From: Pseudomonadota bacterium
GTDB taxonomy: Bacteria; Pseudomonadota; Gammaproteobacteria; Burkholderiales; Methylophilaceae
Direction of reading: 5' to 3'
DNA: 64,000 bases
NCBI GenBank assembly: GCA_029782295.1
Contig: JAKOVB010000089.1
Location: 720,187-784,186, forward strand
Shown here in pieces: positions 26,662 through 35,787 of the stretch (position 1 is the stretch's first letter; each line of letters starts with the position of its first letter). The notes under the pieces were generated by a model, which saw only the letters and a list, made by a program, of their open reading frames with translations, was not told where the DNA came from and did not search any database. A program made the position numbers and the translations under genes.

Positions 26662-28009
26662 GTGGGACCTCCTTGTGCTTCGGGGCGTTTTCATCGATCG
26701 GCTGTGGATCGAGCGTCGCCACGGTCAGATTGTCGGTGGTCAGGTACTTGCGTGCCACTGCCTGCACCTGGTCTGCCGTCACTGCCTGCAGGCGGGCCGG
26801 GTAATCCTTGAGCGCCCTCCAGGACAGGCCTGCCGTTTCCATGCTGCCGATCTTCATGGCCTGGTAAAACATGGAGTCGCGCTGGTAAACGTCAGCGGCG
26901 ATGACCTGCGCCTTGACGCGCTGGAGTTCTTCCTCGGTCACGCCGTTTTCCTTGACCTGCTCGATTTCGCCCAGGATGGCCGTCTCCAGGTCGTCCACAG
27001 AGGTGCCTTCGCTAGGCGTTCCGTCGACCACGAACAGCGATACACCGCCGCGCTGGATCATGTCATAACCGGTACCGACGTCGATCGCAATCCGGTCGCG
27101 ACGCACCAGGTTCTGGTTCAGGCGCGCCGAAGCATTGCCATCCAGCAAGCCGGTGAGGATTTCCAGCGCGTAGGGTTCCCAGTCATGCTCCGGGTCCTTG
27201 AGCACCGGCACGTGGTACCCCATGATCATGTAAGGCAATTTGGCGGGCGCCTTCACCGTGACGCGACGCATCCCGTGCTGCTCGGGCTCGGTCTGCAATT
27301 TGCGCACCGGCAAGGCATGCGCCTTGAGCGGGCCGAAATACTTTTTCGCCAGGCGGTACACCTCGTCAGCCTTGACGTCCCCCACCACCACCAACGTGGC
27401 GTTATTTGGTTCATACCAACGCTTGTACCAGTCCCGGGCGTCCTGCACGGTCATCTGTTCGAGGTCGTTCATCCATCCGATCACCGGACGTCCGTAGGGA
27501 TGCGCCTGATAGGCCGCTGCCTGGAGCTGTTCGTAGACCAGCGATTGCGGCTTGTCATCGGTGCGCCAGCGGCGCTCCTCCATCACCACCTTGATTTCCT
27601 TGGCAAACTCATCCGCGGTAAGCTGCAGGTTGGCCATGCGGTCGGCTTCCAGCTTCATCGACAATTCCAGCCTGGATTTTTCCAGTTGCTGGAAATACAC
27701 CGTCTGATCGGTTGCGGTAAAGGCATTTTCCTTGCCGCCAGCCGCTGCGATGATGCGCGAGAACTGGCCGGCCGGTACCCGCCTGGTGCCCTTGAACATC
27801 ATGTGCTCGAGGACGTGGGCAACACCCGTGGTGCCGTTGAACTCATCCAGGCTGCCTGCCCGGTACCACACCTGGGAAACGACCACGGGGGAACGGTGGT
27901 CTTCCTGAACCACCACTTTCAATCCGTTATCGAGCTTGAATTCCTGTATGTCGGCATACGCCGCGGCCGGCAGGATCGCCAGCAAAAAGCAGAACAGTTT
28001 CTTGGTCAC
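26648..28009 (-). CDS. M16-family zinc metallopeptidase (catalytic partner)
   Basis: The 453-residue protein has a signal peptide (MTKKLFCFLLAILPAAAYA) and an intact zinc motif HVLEHMMFKG (near residue 65), with a downstream acidic ligand region EERRW. The second half carries the typical M16 inactive domain. It overlaps the non-catalytic partner by 14 bases, giving coupled 1:1 synthesis. It probably acts as a heterodimeric periplasmic peptidase. Confidence 0.93.
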   Translation of the reverse strand: MTKKLFCFLLAILPAAAYADIQEFKLDNGLKVVVQEDHRSPVVVSQVWYRAGSLDEFNGTTGVAHVLEHMMFKGTRRVPAGQFSRIIAAAGGKENAFTATDQTVYFQQLEKSRLELSMKLEADRMANLQLTADEFAKEIKVVMEERRWRTDDKPQSLVYEQLQAAAYQAHPYGRPVIGWMNDLEQMTVQDARDWYKRWYEPNNATLVVVGDVKADEVYRLAKKYFGPLKAHALPVRKLQTEPEQHGMRRVTVKAPAKLPYMIMGYHVPVLKDPEHDWEPYALEILTGLLDGNASARLNQNLVRRDRIAIDVGTGYDMIQRGGVSLFVVDGTPSEGTSVDDLETAILGEIEQVKENGVTEEELQRVKAQVIAADVYQRDSMFYQAMKIGSMETAGLSWRALKDYPARLQAVTADQVQAVARKYLTTDNLTVATLDPQPIDENAPKHKEVPHGHH

Positions 28010-28120
28010 GTTGCCACTCCTGTGTGATCGCTTATTATACCGATGCAGGTGATGTCACCCGGAAAAACTCCCGATATGACCCCGGTCGCGCCGGTTTGGT
28101 TCTGAGAGTAAAATGACGCC

Positions 28121-29080
28121 ATGCTGAATTTTTTCAAGAAAAACCCCGAAGCCGCACAACCGGAAGAACGCTCCCCGACCTGGGCCGAACGCCTGAAACA
28201 AGGCCTGACGCGCACACGCAAGCAGATTACCGGCCAGTTTGACGCCCTGTTCAGCGGCGGAAAAATTGATGAAGACGTCTACGAGGAACTCGAAACCATC
28301 CTGCTCACCTCGGACGTCGGCATCAGCGCCACCCAGGCCTTGCTCGAGGAAGTCCGCAAGGAAGTCAAACGCCAGAGCCTGGACGACACCACGCAACTGC
28401 GCGAAGCGCTGAAGGAAGCCCTGATCAAGCTGCTCGAACCGTTGGCTCAGCCACTAGACACCGCCGGCCACCAGCCCTACGTCATCATGCTGGCCGGCGT
28501 GAACGGCGCGGGCAAGACTACCACCATCGGTAAACTGGCCTGGAGCCTGCAGCGCCAGGGAAAATCGGTCCTGATCGCCGCCGGCGACACTTTCCGCGCC
28601 GCCGCACGCGAGCAGTTGCAAGCCTGGGGCGAACGCAACGATGTTCACGTCATCGCTCAGGAAGGCGGTGATCCGGCTGCCGTCATCTTCGACGCCGTCA
28701 ATTCCGCCAAGGCGCGCGGGATCGACGTCGTGCTCGCCGACACCGCTGGCCGCCTGCCCACTCAGCTCAACCTGATGGAAGAAATCCGCAAGGTCCATCG
28801 CGTGATCGGCAAGGCGCTGCCAGGCGCACCGCACGAAGTCCTGCTGGTGCTGGATGCCAATACCGGCCAGAACGCGGTCACGCAGGTCAAGGCTTTCGAC
28901 GATGCCCTCAAGGTCACCGGTCTGGCGCTGACCAAGCTGGATGGCACCGCCAAGGGAGGGGTCATCGCCGCGATCGCCAAGGAGCGTCCGATTCCGATCC
29001 GCTTCATCGGCGTCGGCGAGCAGATCGACGATCTGCAGATATTCAACGCGCGCGAGTTTGTCGAGGCGCTTTTCGCATGA
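28121..29080 (+). CDS. ftsY: FtsY, signal recognition particle receptor
   Basis: FtsY docks ribosome-SRP complexes at the membrane. The 319 residues include a short charged N-terminal region, a helical N domain, and an SRP-type GTPase: P-loop GVNGAGKTTT (near residue 126), DTFRAAA, DTAGRLPTQ, TKLDGTAKGG. It overlaps ftsE by four bases, and ftsY-ftsE-ftsX form an operon. The M16 pair is divergent. Confidence 0.97.
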   Translation: MLNFFKKNPEAAQPEERSPTWAERLKQGLTRTRKQITGQFDALFSGGKIDEDVYEELETILLTSDVGISATQALLEEVRKEVKRQSLDDTTQLREALKEALIKLLEPLAQPLDTAGHQPYVIMLAGVNGAGKTTTIGKLAWSLQRQGKSVLIAAGDTFRAAAREQLQAWGERNDVHVIAQEGGDPAAVIFDAVNSAKARGIDVVLADTAGRLPTQLNLMEEIRKVHRVIGKALPGAPHEVLLVLDANTGQNAVTQVKAFDDALKVTGLALTKLDGTAKGGVIAAIAKERPIPIRFIGVGEQIDDLQIFNAREFVEALFA

Positions 29081-29730
29081 TCAAGTTTGATCAGGTTGGC
29101 AAACTCTACCCCGGCGGCTATGAAGCCCTCCGGAACGTTTCATTCGAAATCGCCAAGGGTGAACTGGCGTTCGTGACCGGCCATTCCGGCGCTGGAAAAA
29201 GCACCTTGCTGAAACTGATCGCCGCGATCGAGCGACCGACTGCCGGCACCGTGCTGATCGGCAACCAGAATGTCGCGAAACTGCGCCCTGCGGCCATCCC
29301 TCACATGCGCCGCAAGTTCGGCCTGGTGTTTCAGGACCACAAACTGCTCTATGACCGCAACGTCTACGACAATGTGGTCTTGCCGCTCCACATCAACGGC
29401 ATCCTCGGTAACGAAGCTGCCAAGCGCGTTCGCGCCGCCCTCGACAAGGTCGGCCTGCTCGGCAAGGAAAAGGCCATGCCGATCACCCTGTCGGGCGGCG
29501 AACAGCAACGTCTGGCCATCGCCCGCGCCGTGGTCAGCCGCCCGTCCATCCTGATCGCCGACGAACCCACCGGCAATCTCGATGAAACCTATGCCGCTGA
29601 AATCATGAATCTCTTTTACGCCTTTCACCAGGTCGGGGTCACAGTCATCATCGCCAGCCACGATGCTTCCACCATTGCCGCCAGCGGTGCCAAAGTCCTG
29701 CGCCTCGACCACGGAGCCATGACATCATGA
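29077..29730 (+). CDS. ftsE: FtsE, cell-division ABC ATPase
   Basis: FtsE drives the FtsX membrane partner to activate septal peptidoglycan hydrolases. The 217-residue protein has Walker [10 protein letters not shown] (near residue 36), signature LSGGEQQR, and Walker [13 protein letters not shown]. It overlaps both neighbours by four bases. Confidence 0.97.
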   Translation: MIKFDQVGKLYPGGYEALRNVSFEIAKGELAFVTGHSGAGKSTLLKLIAAIERPTAGTVLIGNQNVAKLRPAAIPHMRRKFGLVFQDHKLLYDRNVYDNVVLPLHINGILGNEAAKRVRAALDKVGLLGKEKAMPITLSGGEQQRLAIARAVVSRPSILIADEPTGNLDETYAAEIMNLFYAFHQVGVTVIIASHDASTIAASGAKVLRLDHGAMTS

Positions 29731-30629
29731 AGCACTGGATCAGCCTCCATCGTGAAGCGCTCCGCCTCGTGCTCGATCGCATGTGGAGCACCAAGCTCGC
29801 CACCCTGATGATGCTTTCCGTCATCGGCCTGACGCTCAGCCTTCCGGCGGGGCTGTATCTGGTGCTCGACAATGCCGGCCGTCTGGCGGGCGGCATCGAA
29901 AGCGACCCGCAAATCAGCCTGTTTCTGAACATTGACGCCTCGAATGAGACGGTCAAGGCCCTGGACAAGCAGTTGCGCAGCCACAAGATGGTCAAGGATT
30001 ACCGCTTCGTCGGACGGGATGCCGCCTGGGCCGAACTGAAACAGAAGGCCGGGCTGGATGACCTCGCCGGCGGGTTGGAAAAAAACCCACTTCCGGACGC
30101 CTTTATCGTCCATGCACGCAGCAACGAACCTGAGACGATCGAACAACTCCGGCAGGAAATTGCGCAATGGGATGGGATCGACCACGTGCAGCTGGATACT
30201 GCTTGGGTCAAGCGGCTCTATTCGCTGCTTCAGGTAGGACGCCAGGCCGTGCTGGTATTGGCGGGCATGCTGGGGTTTGCCCTGCTGGCCGTGGTGGGCA
30301 ACACCATCCGGCTGCAAATCCTGACACAACGTGAGGAAATCGAAGTCAGCCAACTGATCGGGGCCACCAACGCCTTTATCCGCCGCCCCTTCCTGTACGC
30401 AGGCAGCCTGCACGGGCTGGGGGGCGGAATCGCAGCCTGGCTACTGCTGGCTGCTGCCACGACGCTGTTCAATTTTTCCATCGAGGACGTCGCCCGACTG
30501 TACGCTTCGGATTTCCGTCTGACCATGCTGGATGGCGGGACCATCCTGATACTGCTTGGCGGTTCCACGCTGCTGGGCTGGCTGGGCTCCTACCTCGCGG
30601 TATCCCGCTACCTGTCGTCCATCCACTGA
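29727..30629 (+). CDS. ftsX: FtsX, cell-division ABC transporter permease-like protein
   Basis: The 300-residue partner of FtsE has an N-terminal membrane helix (about residues 22-45), a periplasmic domain (about 50-165), and three C-terminal helices. SQLIGATNAFIRRPFLYAG is the typical cytoplasmic coupling loop. It ends the ftsYEX operon. A short inverted repeat GCCGGTT/AACCGGC (30645-30671) follows without a T-run. Confidence 0.95.
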   Translation: MKHWISLHREALRLVLDRMWSTKLATLMMLSVIGLTLSLPAGLYLVLDNAGRLAGGIESDPQISLFLNIDASNETVKALDKQLRSHKMVKDYRFVGRDAAWAELKQKAGLDDLAGGLEKNPLPDAFIVHARSNEPETIEQLRQEIAQWDGIDHVQLDTAWVKRLYSLLQVGRQAVLVLAGMLGFALLAVVGNTIRLQILTQREEIEVSQLIGATNAFIRRPFLYAGSLHGLGGGIAAWLLLAAATTLFNFSIEDVARLYASDFRLTMLDGGTILILLGGSTLLGWLGSYLAVSRYLSSIH

Positions 30630-30671
30630 ATCACGGTTGAGTCTGCCGGTTCGCATGCCCCGGAAACCGGC

Positions 30672-31847
30672 CTAATGCGCAGGCAACACCAGGCAGTTCA
30701 GCGAAACGGCACTGAAGTATTCGTTATCCACCAGACGCCTCGCCACGCTCGACTCGGCCTGCACTAGCGCTGCACCATTCTCGAAGAAAGTATGCGGCAG
30801 GAACACTTCCGCCTCGACCTTGCCCCCCAGGTAGTGAAAAATGACACGCTCCGGTTCGGGGAGACCTTCCAGCAACGGCGCCAAATGCAGCAGCAGGCCT
30901 TCACGCGGAGGCATCTTCTGCGCATTGGCATCGTGGTGCGTGTCGTCCTCCGGATCGACATGCACCAGAACATCCGAGACCATTGGATGGCTCTGCAGTA
31001 CACGTGCCCGCGCCCGCTCGGCGATGTTATGCCCCTCAGAGACGCTGACACGCGGATCGACCAGAATATGGGCATCCACCAGCGCACGATGGGCCATGCG
31101 GCGAGTGCGTAATTCATGCAGGCTGTTCACACCGGAGGTATCGATCAGTGTCTGCCGGATACTGTCCACCTCTTCGATCGAAAGTCCTGCATCGATCAGT
31201 TCCTGAAAGGCATCCCAGGCGAACACGATGCCCATGCGAACGATCATGAAACCCACCAGAATGGCCGCGACCGAGTCGGCAAAGATAAAACCCAGCAGGT
31301 TTCCCGCGATGCCGACTGCGACCACCAGAGAGGAAGCCGCATCGGAACGCGCATGCCAGGCATTGGCGATCAGCATCGGGGATCGCAATTGCTCGCCGAC
31401 ATGCAACATATAGCGAAACAGCGCTTCCTTGGCCACCAGGGCAATACCGGCAACCCACAGCGCCAGCGGCGCTACCGGAGGCAATTGCTCGATATTCTGC
31501 AGCTTGACTGCGGCCGTCACCATAATGGCGCCTCCGGTGACGGTCAGAATGGCCCCCAGCGCAAAAGAAGCTGCGGTTTCCACCCGGCCATGCCCGTAGG
31601 GATGACCTTCATCGGCTGGTTCATTGCTATGCCGGTTTGCGATCAGCACCAGGAAGTCGCATACCAGATCGGAAAGGGAATGCATGCCGTCCGCGATCAG
31701 GCTCTGGGAATGTGCAATCATCCCCATCACGATCTGCAAGGCGGTCAGGCCAATATTGACCACCACACTAACCCACGTCGAGCGACTGGCCAGCGTAGCG
31801 CGCCTCGGGTCGTCATAGGGGATATCCAGCTTGTCGGTATTCTTCAT
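30672..31847 (-). CDS. Cation diffusion facilitator (CDF) metal exporter
   Basis: The 391-residue protein has six predicted helices and CDF metal-site motifs: ADGMHSLSDLVCD (near residue 53) and AWHARSDAASS (near residue 164). The loop HPYGHGRVE is also typical. The C-terminal part is longer than in simple CDFs and carries two tandem ferredoxin-like segments with DPEDDTHHD in between. The metal is probably Zn, Fe or Mn and cannot be told. It is inserted between ftsX and rpoH, which are adjacent in many relatives. Confidence 0.9.
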   Translation of the reverse strand: MKNTDKLDIPYDDPRRATLASRSTWVSVVVNIGLTALQIVMGMIAHSQSLIADGMHSLSDLVCDFLVLIANRHSNEPADEGHPYGHGRVETAASFALGAILTVTGGAIMVTAAVKLQNIEQLPPVAPLALWVAGIALVAKEALFRYMLHVGEQLRSPMLIANAWHARSDAASSLVVAVGIAGNLLGFIFADSVAAILVGFMIVRMGIVFAWDAFQELIDAGLSIEEVDSIRQTLIDTSGVNSLHELRTRRMAHRALVDAHILVDPRVSVSEGHNIAERARARVLQSHPMVSDVLVHVDPEDDTHHDANAQKMPPREGLLLHLAPLLEGLPEPERVIFHYLGGKVEAEVFLPHTFFENGAALVQAESSVARRLVDNEYFSAVSLNCLVLPAH

Positions 31848-31967
31848 GGGCGTGTGAAATCACTGAACAACGTACAAATTATACGGTCAATACGGCCGGA
31901 GAATGGCCGACAACAACATCATATTTTTTCACCTTATGCATGCCTGCCGTCACGGAACTTTTTGATG

Positions 31968-31994
31968 CTAGCACTCTCAAACACCGAGTGCTAA
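31968..31994 (+). promoter_or_regulatory. CIRCE operator (HrcA binding site) before rpoH
   Basis: CTAGCACTC and GAGTGCTAA flank exactly nine bases, differing from the CIRCE consensus TTAGCACTC-N9-GAGTGCTAA at one base. It ends 35 bases before the rpoH ATG, where bound HrcA could block transcription. HrcA itself is not in the window. Confidence 0.93.
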
Positions 31995-32029
31995 AATGAA
32001 AGTAACTCTTAAGGGGGTTTAATCAACAT

Positions 32030-32887
32030 ATGAGCAACGCATTGTCACTTCCCGTCCCTTCCGCGATTGATAGCGTGGATCACTACATCCGCGCGGTTAA
32101 GGCTTATCCGGTTTTGAGCGCGGAAGAAGAGCACGATCTCGCCACGAGATTGCATCGCGACAACGACCTGGAAGCTGCGAAACAGTTGATCGTTTCTCAT
32201 CTGCGCCTGGTCGTCAGCATTGCCCGTGGATACTCCGGCTACGGCCTGCCGCAAGCCGACCTGATTCAGGAAGGCAACATCGGCCTGATGAAGGCCGTGC
32301 GTCGATTCAACCCGGATCGCGGCGTTCGCCTGGTTTCATTTGCCGTGCACTGGATCAAGGCCGAAATCAATGAATTCGTGCTGCGCAACTGGCGCCTGGT
32401 CAAGGTTGCCACCACGAAGGCCCAACGCAAGCTGTTCTTCAACCTGCGCAGCATGAAAACCCACAGTGGCAGCCTGCACACCGAAGAGATCGCTGAGATC
32501 GCACGTGAACTCAAGGTCAAACCGGAAGAAGTCATCGAAATGGAATCCCGTATGGGCGGTCATGATATCGCCCTGGAATCCCATGGTGATGAGGATGGCG
32601 AGGACAGTTGGGCCCCGATCGCCTACCTGGAAGATCATCGTCCGGAACCTTCCGAATTCCTGGCTGATCGACAGATCGAAATTCTCCAGACCAGCGGCTT
32701 GGAAAAAGCGTTGGAGAGTCTCGACGAGCGTAGCCGTCGCATTGTGGAATCCCGCTGGTTACAGGAAAATGGTGGCGCCACACTGCATGAACTGGCCGAT
32801 GAATATGGTGTTTCAGCAGAGCGTATCCGCCAGATCGAGCAGAAGGCCTTGCAGAAGATGAAGGCGATCGTAGCCAGCGAACTCTGA
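32030..32887 (+). CDS. rpoH: RpoH, heat-shock sigma factor sigma-32
   Basis: RpoH directs RNA polymerase to heat-shock promoters. The 285 residues contain region 2 ([19 protein letters not shown]), the RpoH box QRKLFFNLR (near residue 131) that separates RpoH from other sigma factors, and a region 4 helix-turn-helix ([17 protein letters not shown]). A ribosome site (AAGGGGG) lies before the ATG. The CIRCE element upstream implies HrcA repression in addition to the usual protein-level control. Confidence 0.97.
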   Translation: MSNALSLPVPSAIDSVDHYIRAVKAYPVLSAEEEHDLATRLHRDNDLEAAKQLIVSHLRLVVSIARGYSGYGLPQADLIQEGNIGLMKAVRRFNPDRGVRLVSFAVHWIKAEINEFVLRNWRLVKVATTKAQRKLFFNLRSMKTHSGSLHTEEIAEIARELKVKPEEVIEMESRMGGHDIALESHGDEDGEDSWAPIAYLEDHRPEPSEFLADRQIEILQTSGLEKALESLDERSRRIVESRWLQENGGATLHELADEYGVSAERIRQIEQKALQKMKAIVASEL

Positions 32888-32914
32888 TCGGAATTCTTGA
32901 TCAGGCCATTCAAA

Positions 32915-32946
32915 TGAAAAACGGCTGCCTTGGCAGCCGTTTTTCA
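32915..32946 (+). terminator. Terminator after rpoH (bidirectional)
   Basis: A perfect stem ATGAAAAACGGCTGCC / GGCAGCCGTTTTTCAT with a 2-base loop and T-runs on both strands. It can also end the minus-strand transcript carrying ccoS and the 31-residue peptide. Confidence 0.93.
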
Positions 32947-32959
32947 TGGGGATCCGGTC

Positions 32960-33055
32960 TTAGGCCAGAATCACGGAGAAGAAACTGATCCAAGCCCAGG
33001 CAATCAGGGCCACAATCAGGGTCATCGGCAGGTTTTCCCAATTGAAGATATGCAT
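32960..33055 (-). CDS. 31-residue membrane micropeptide downstream of ccoS
   Basis: The ORF begins MHIFNWENLP and then has one hydrophobic helix rich in Trp (about residues 11-30, LIVALIAWAWISFFSVIL). The ribosome site AGGGGAG is well spaced before the ATG. It starts 23 bases after the ccoS stop and ends before the shared terminator, so it is probably translated from the ccoS transcript. I do not recognise it. Small single-helix subunits are known in cbb3 oxidases, which makes a link to that enzyme a reasonable guess only. Confidence 0.65.
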   Translation of the reverse strand: MHIFNWENLPMTLIVALIAWAWISFFSVILA

Positions 33056-33078
33056 TTTCTACTCCCCTATAAAAAGAT

Positions 33079-33282
33079 TTACTTGTCCATTTTAGTGCTA
33101 TTGGACTCGACATTCAAGCCCTTGAAAGGAATCAGGGGATCATCATCGTCCATCAGGATACGCTGAGCCGGCCCTTCGAGGTCATCGAACTGGCCACTGC
33201 GGATCGCCCACATCACACCTACCGCTGCAAATCCGATAAACACCAGCGTCAGGCCGAACAGAAACAGCAGAACAGGGGTCAT
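33079..33282 (-). CDS. ccoS: CcoS, cbb3 cytochrome oxidase assembly protein
   Basis: CcoS is a small membrane protein needed for cofactor insertion into cbb3-type cytochrome c oxidase. This 67-residue protein has one N-terminal helix and the family signature RSGQFDDLEGPAQRILMDDD. The oxidase genes ccoNOQP and the copper ATPase ccoI are not in the window. It overlaps the end of the dynamin-like gene by four bases. Confidence 0.93.
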   Translation of the reverse strand: MTPVLLFLFGLTLVFIGFAAVGVMWAIRSGQFDDLEGPAQRILMDDDDPLIPFKGLNVESNSTKMDK

Positions 33283-35243
33283 GCGGCTTTTGCCTTGCTG
33301 TCAGCCGCATCGCCGACCGTCAGTGCATTGCCGATATGCTGACGCAGGACCTTGAGGTCGGCCAACTGGGCATGAATACCCTTTTCGACGTTTTCCAGTT
33401 CGCTGATGCGGTCTTCCAGTGTGTCGGTCGCCTTGTAAATGCGCTTGATGCTTTCCAGCCTGCGACGCAGCTGCAACTGGTGCTCGCGCACCTGCGATTC
33501 CATCGGGGCGATCACCGCCTTCAGCCAGTTTTCCACATCGCGGTTGGCCACCTCGAACACATGAATCACGCGACTGGCCAGCGTCTCGAAGAACTTGGAA
33601 GTCAGCGTCATCTTCTCGTTGGTGAGCATGTTGATGGCCGTGTTGAAGTGCTCCTTGTAGGCACGCTCAAGCTTGCTCAGTTCCTTCTGGTAACGCAGCG
33701 TCGAGAAGCCGGGCGGGACCACCTGCCGCAGGCCGTGTTCCTGTGAGAACTTCTCATACATCGCGTCCATCATGCGCTTGATTTCGTTGATCTGCTCGTC
33801 TGACTTGTCCAGTTGCTGCTTGAGGTCATGGAAGAATGACTCCATCGCTTTCTGGATGCCCTTGGTGAAACGGCTTTCGATCATGGCGGTTCGCGTCTTG
33901 GTCACCTCTTCCTTCAGCGATTCCATGCCGAGGTGGGTGAACAAGGTATTGGCCTGCTGGGAAAACACGCTGCGCAGCGCCTGAAACCGCTGCAGGCCAC
34001 GCTCGAAGTTCTCCTTGTCCTGCTTGACCTTGTTCATCATGTGTTCGATGACGTCTTCGTTCTTGCCGCGCAAACCCTTCAATTCGTCGATCTGCTCGAC
34101 CATGCCCTTCAGGCGTGCTTCCAGCACCAGCACGGAATTGCTGATCAGATCCTCGATTTCATTCTGCGTGTTATCACGCACGATCTCCTTCTTGGAAGGA
34201 ATCAGACCGTCGGACAGCGCCTTTTCGAGCGTAATCAACCCGCTTCGCTCCAGCAGGTCGTCGTCGCCATTGACCTTGGCCAGCAACCCCTTCTGGGCAG
34301 ATACCGGGAAAATCTGGTTGGCGTGCAGCCCCAGCATTTCAGCGCTATTTGCCAATTGCTTGGTGATTTCCTTGGAAATCTCGTGCTCTTCCTTGAGCTC
34401 GTCCCACAGGCCATCGATCTTGTTGAGAACGGCCAGACGCCCTTTCTGTTTCCAGCGGGTACCGCTGATGTACTGGCGCCAGACGTCAATCTCGGACTTG
34501 GTTACGCCGGTATCCGCAGCCAGAATGAACAGCACCGCATGGGCGTTGGGCAACATGTTCAGCGTCAGTTCCGGCTCGGTACCGATGGCATTGAGTCCGG
34601 GAGTATCGAGAATCACCAGCCCCTGCTCCAGCAAGGGGTGCGGGAAATTGATCACGGCATAGCGCCAGCAGGGAATATCGACCGTGCCATCCTCGTTGAG
34701 GTTCATGGCATCGTCCGGGTCCTGCGGGTCGAACAGGCCATAGCGCTCGGCTTCCTCGGGAGGCACCTTCTTGGTCCGCCCCACTTCACGGAATGCCGAC
34801 ACCATGCTGTCACTGTCTTCGACGTTGAACTCGAACACGGTCCACTCGTCCGGATAACGCTTGTATTCGGTCGTGGTGGCATCGGTGGCACGGGTTTCGA
34901 TCGGGAGCAACTGCAGGGATACCGGCTTGGACGGGTCATACAACAACTCGGTCGGGCACATGGTGGTGCGTCCGGCTCCGGACGGCAGGAGGCGCTGCCC
35001 GTAATCGGCAAAGAAAATCGCGTTGATCAACTCGGATTTGCCTCGGGAGAACTCGGCGACAAATGCGACGTTGAGTTTGTCTTCCCGCAGGCGATCCAGC
35101 AGGTGCTGGATACGCAGGTCGATTTGCGCGTCGTTGAGTTCCTGCTCGTTAAGCCAGCTGCGGTAATCGCAGATAGTATCAACCAGTGCGCTACGCCAAT
35201 GGCTGTAGGCTGCGAACTGTTCGGCAAGCTGATTTTCGGTCAT
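33279..35243 (-). CDS. Bacterial dynamin-like GTPase
   Basis: A 654-residue large GTPase. The P-loop is in AEFSRGKSELINA (near residue 65); the G3 motif is DTPGLN and the G4 motif NKIDGL. The C-terminal 300 residues are long charged helices that should fold into the stalk typical of membrane-remodelling dynamin relatives. The start at 35243 has AGAGGC upstream; a TTG- or ATG-type start further up (35273) is possible. Bacterial dynamins often occur as neighbouring pairs, but this one is single. Overlap with ccoS suggests co-transcription. Confidence 0.88.
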   Translation of the reverse strand: MTENQLAEQFAAYSHWRSALVDTICDYRSWLNEQELNDAQIDLRIQHLLDRLREDKLNVAFVAEFSRGKSELINAIFFADYGQRLLPSGAGRTTMCPTELLYDPSKPVSLQLLPIETRATDATTTEYKRYPDEWTVFEFNVEDSDSMVSAFREVGRTKKVPPEEAERYGLFDPQDPDDAMNLNEDGTVDIPCWRYAVINFPHPLLEQGLVILDTPGLNAIGTEPELTLNMLPNAHAVLFILAADTGVTKSEIDVWRQYISGTRWKQKGRLAVLNKIDGLWDELKEEHEISKEITKQLANSAEMLGLHANQIFPVSAQKGLLAKVNGDDDLLERSGLITLEKALSDGLIPSKKEIVRDNTQNEIEDLISNSVLVLEARLKGMVEQIDELKGLRGKNEDVIEHMMNKVKQDKENFERGLQRFQALRSVFSQQANTLFTHLGMESLKEEVTKTRTAMIESRFTKGIQKAMESFFHDLKQQLDKSDEQINEIKRMMDAMYEKFSQEHGLRQVVPPGFSTLRYQKELSKLERAYKEHFNTAINMLTNEKMTLTSKFFETLASRVIHVFEVANRDVENWLKAVIAPMESQVREHQLQLRRRLESIKRIYKATDTLEDRISELENVEKGIHAQLADLKVLRQHIGNALTVGDAADSKAKAA

Positions 35244-35406
35244 GAAACGCCTCTGTAGCAAATCTTTATACACACTCTAGCATGAAACACCAAATAGTCA
35301 AATTAATCATATGTCTAATTCGACTAATATAATGCTGCGCCTGAGCAGAGGCGGGGCTTGCTGATTCTGATATCATTTCCCTTTTGCACACACCCCAGAC
35401 ACAGCC

Positions 35407-35787
35407 ATGAGCGGCCTCACCCCCCTTACCCCGCGACCGACCGACATCCGGCTCCATCAGCAGTCCCGCAAGCTGGAAATCACGTTTGACGACGGCGCCC
35501 ACTTCATGCTCCCCTGCGAGTTCCTGCGCGTGTTTTCGCCCTCCGCGGAAGTCCGTGGCCACGGCCCGGGCCAGGAAGTGCTGCAAGTCGGCAAGGAATC
35601 AGTCAACATCCTCGGCATCGAGCCGGTCGGACAATACGCGATCCGACTGGTGTTCACCGACGACCACGATACCGGTCTTTATTCGTGGGACTACCTCTAC
35701 GACCTGGGACGCAACCAGGAGTCGCTGTGGCAATCCTATCTGGAAAAACTGGCTGCTGCAGGGATCAATCGCAAGGAGACGGCATGA
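35407..35787 (+). CDS. DUF971 protein (gamma-butyrobetaine hydroxylase N-terminal-like)
   Basis: A 126-residue protein of the DUF971 family ([49 protein letters not shown]). Betaproteobacteria often have it directly before ubiE, and here it overlaps ubiE by four bases. Relatives form the N-terminal domain of gamma-butyrobetaine hydroxylases or occur in Fe-S carrier proteins. The exact role is unknown. Confidence 0.92.
   Translation: MSGLTPLTPRPTDIRLHQQSRKLEITFDDGAHFMLPCEFLRVFSPSAEVRGHGPGQEVLQVGKESVNILGIEPVGQYAIRLVFTDDHDTGLYSWDYLYDLGRNQESLWQSYLEKLAAAGINRKETA

Noticed and set aside
33933..35258. Plus-strand frame opposite the dynamin-like gene
   Set aside because: Antisense of a clear GTPase; no motifs.
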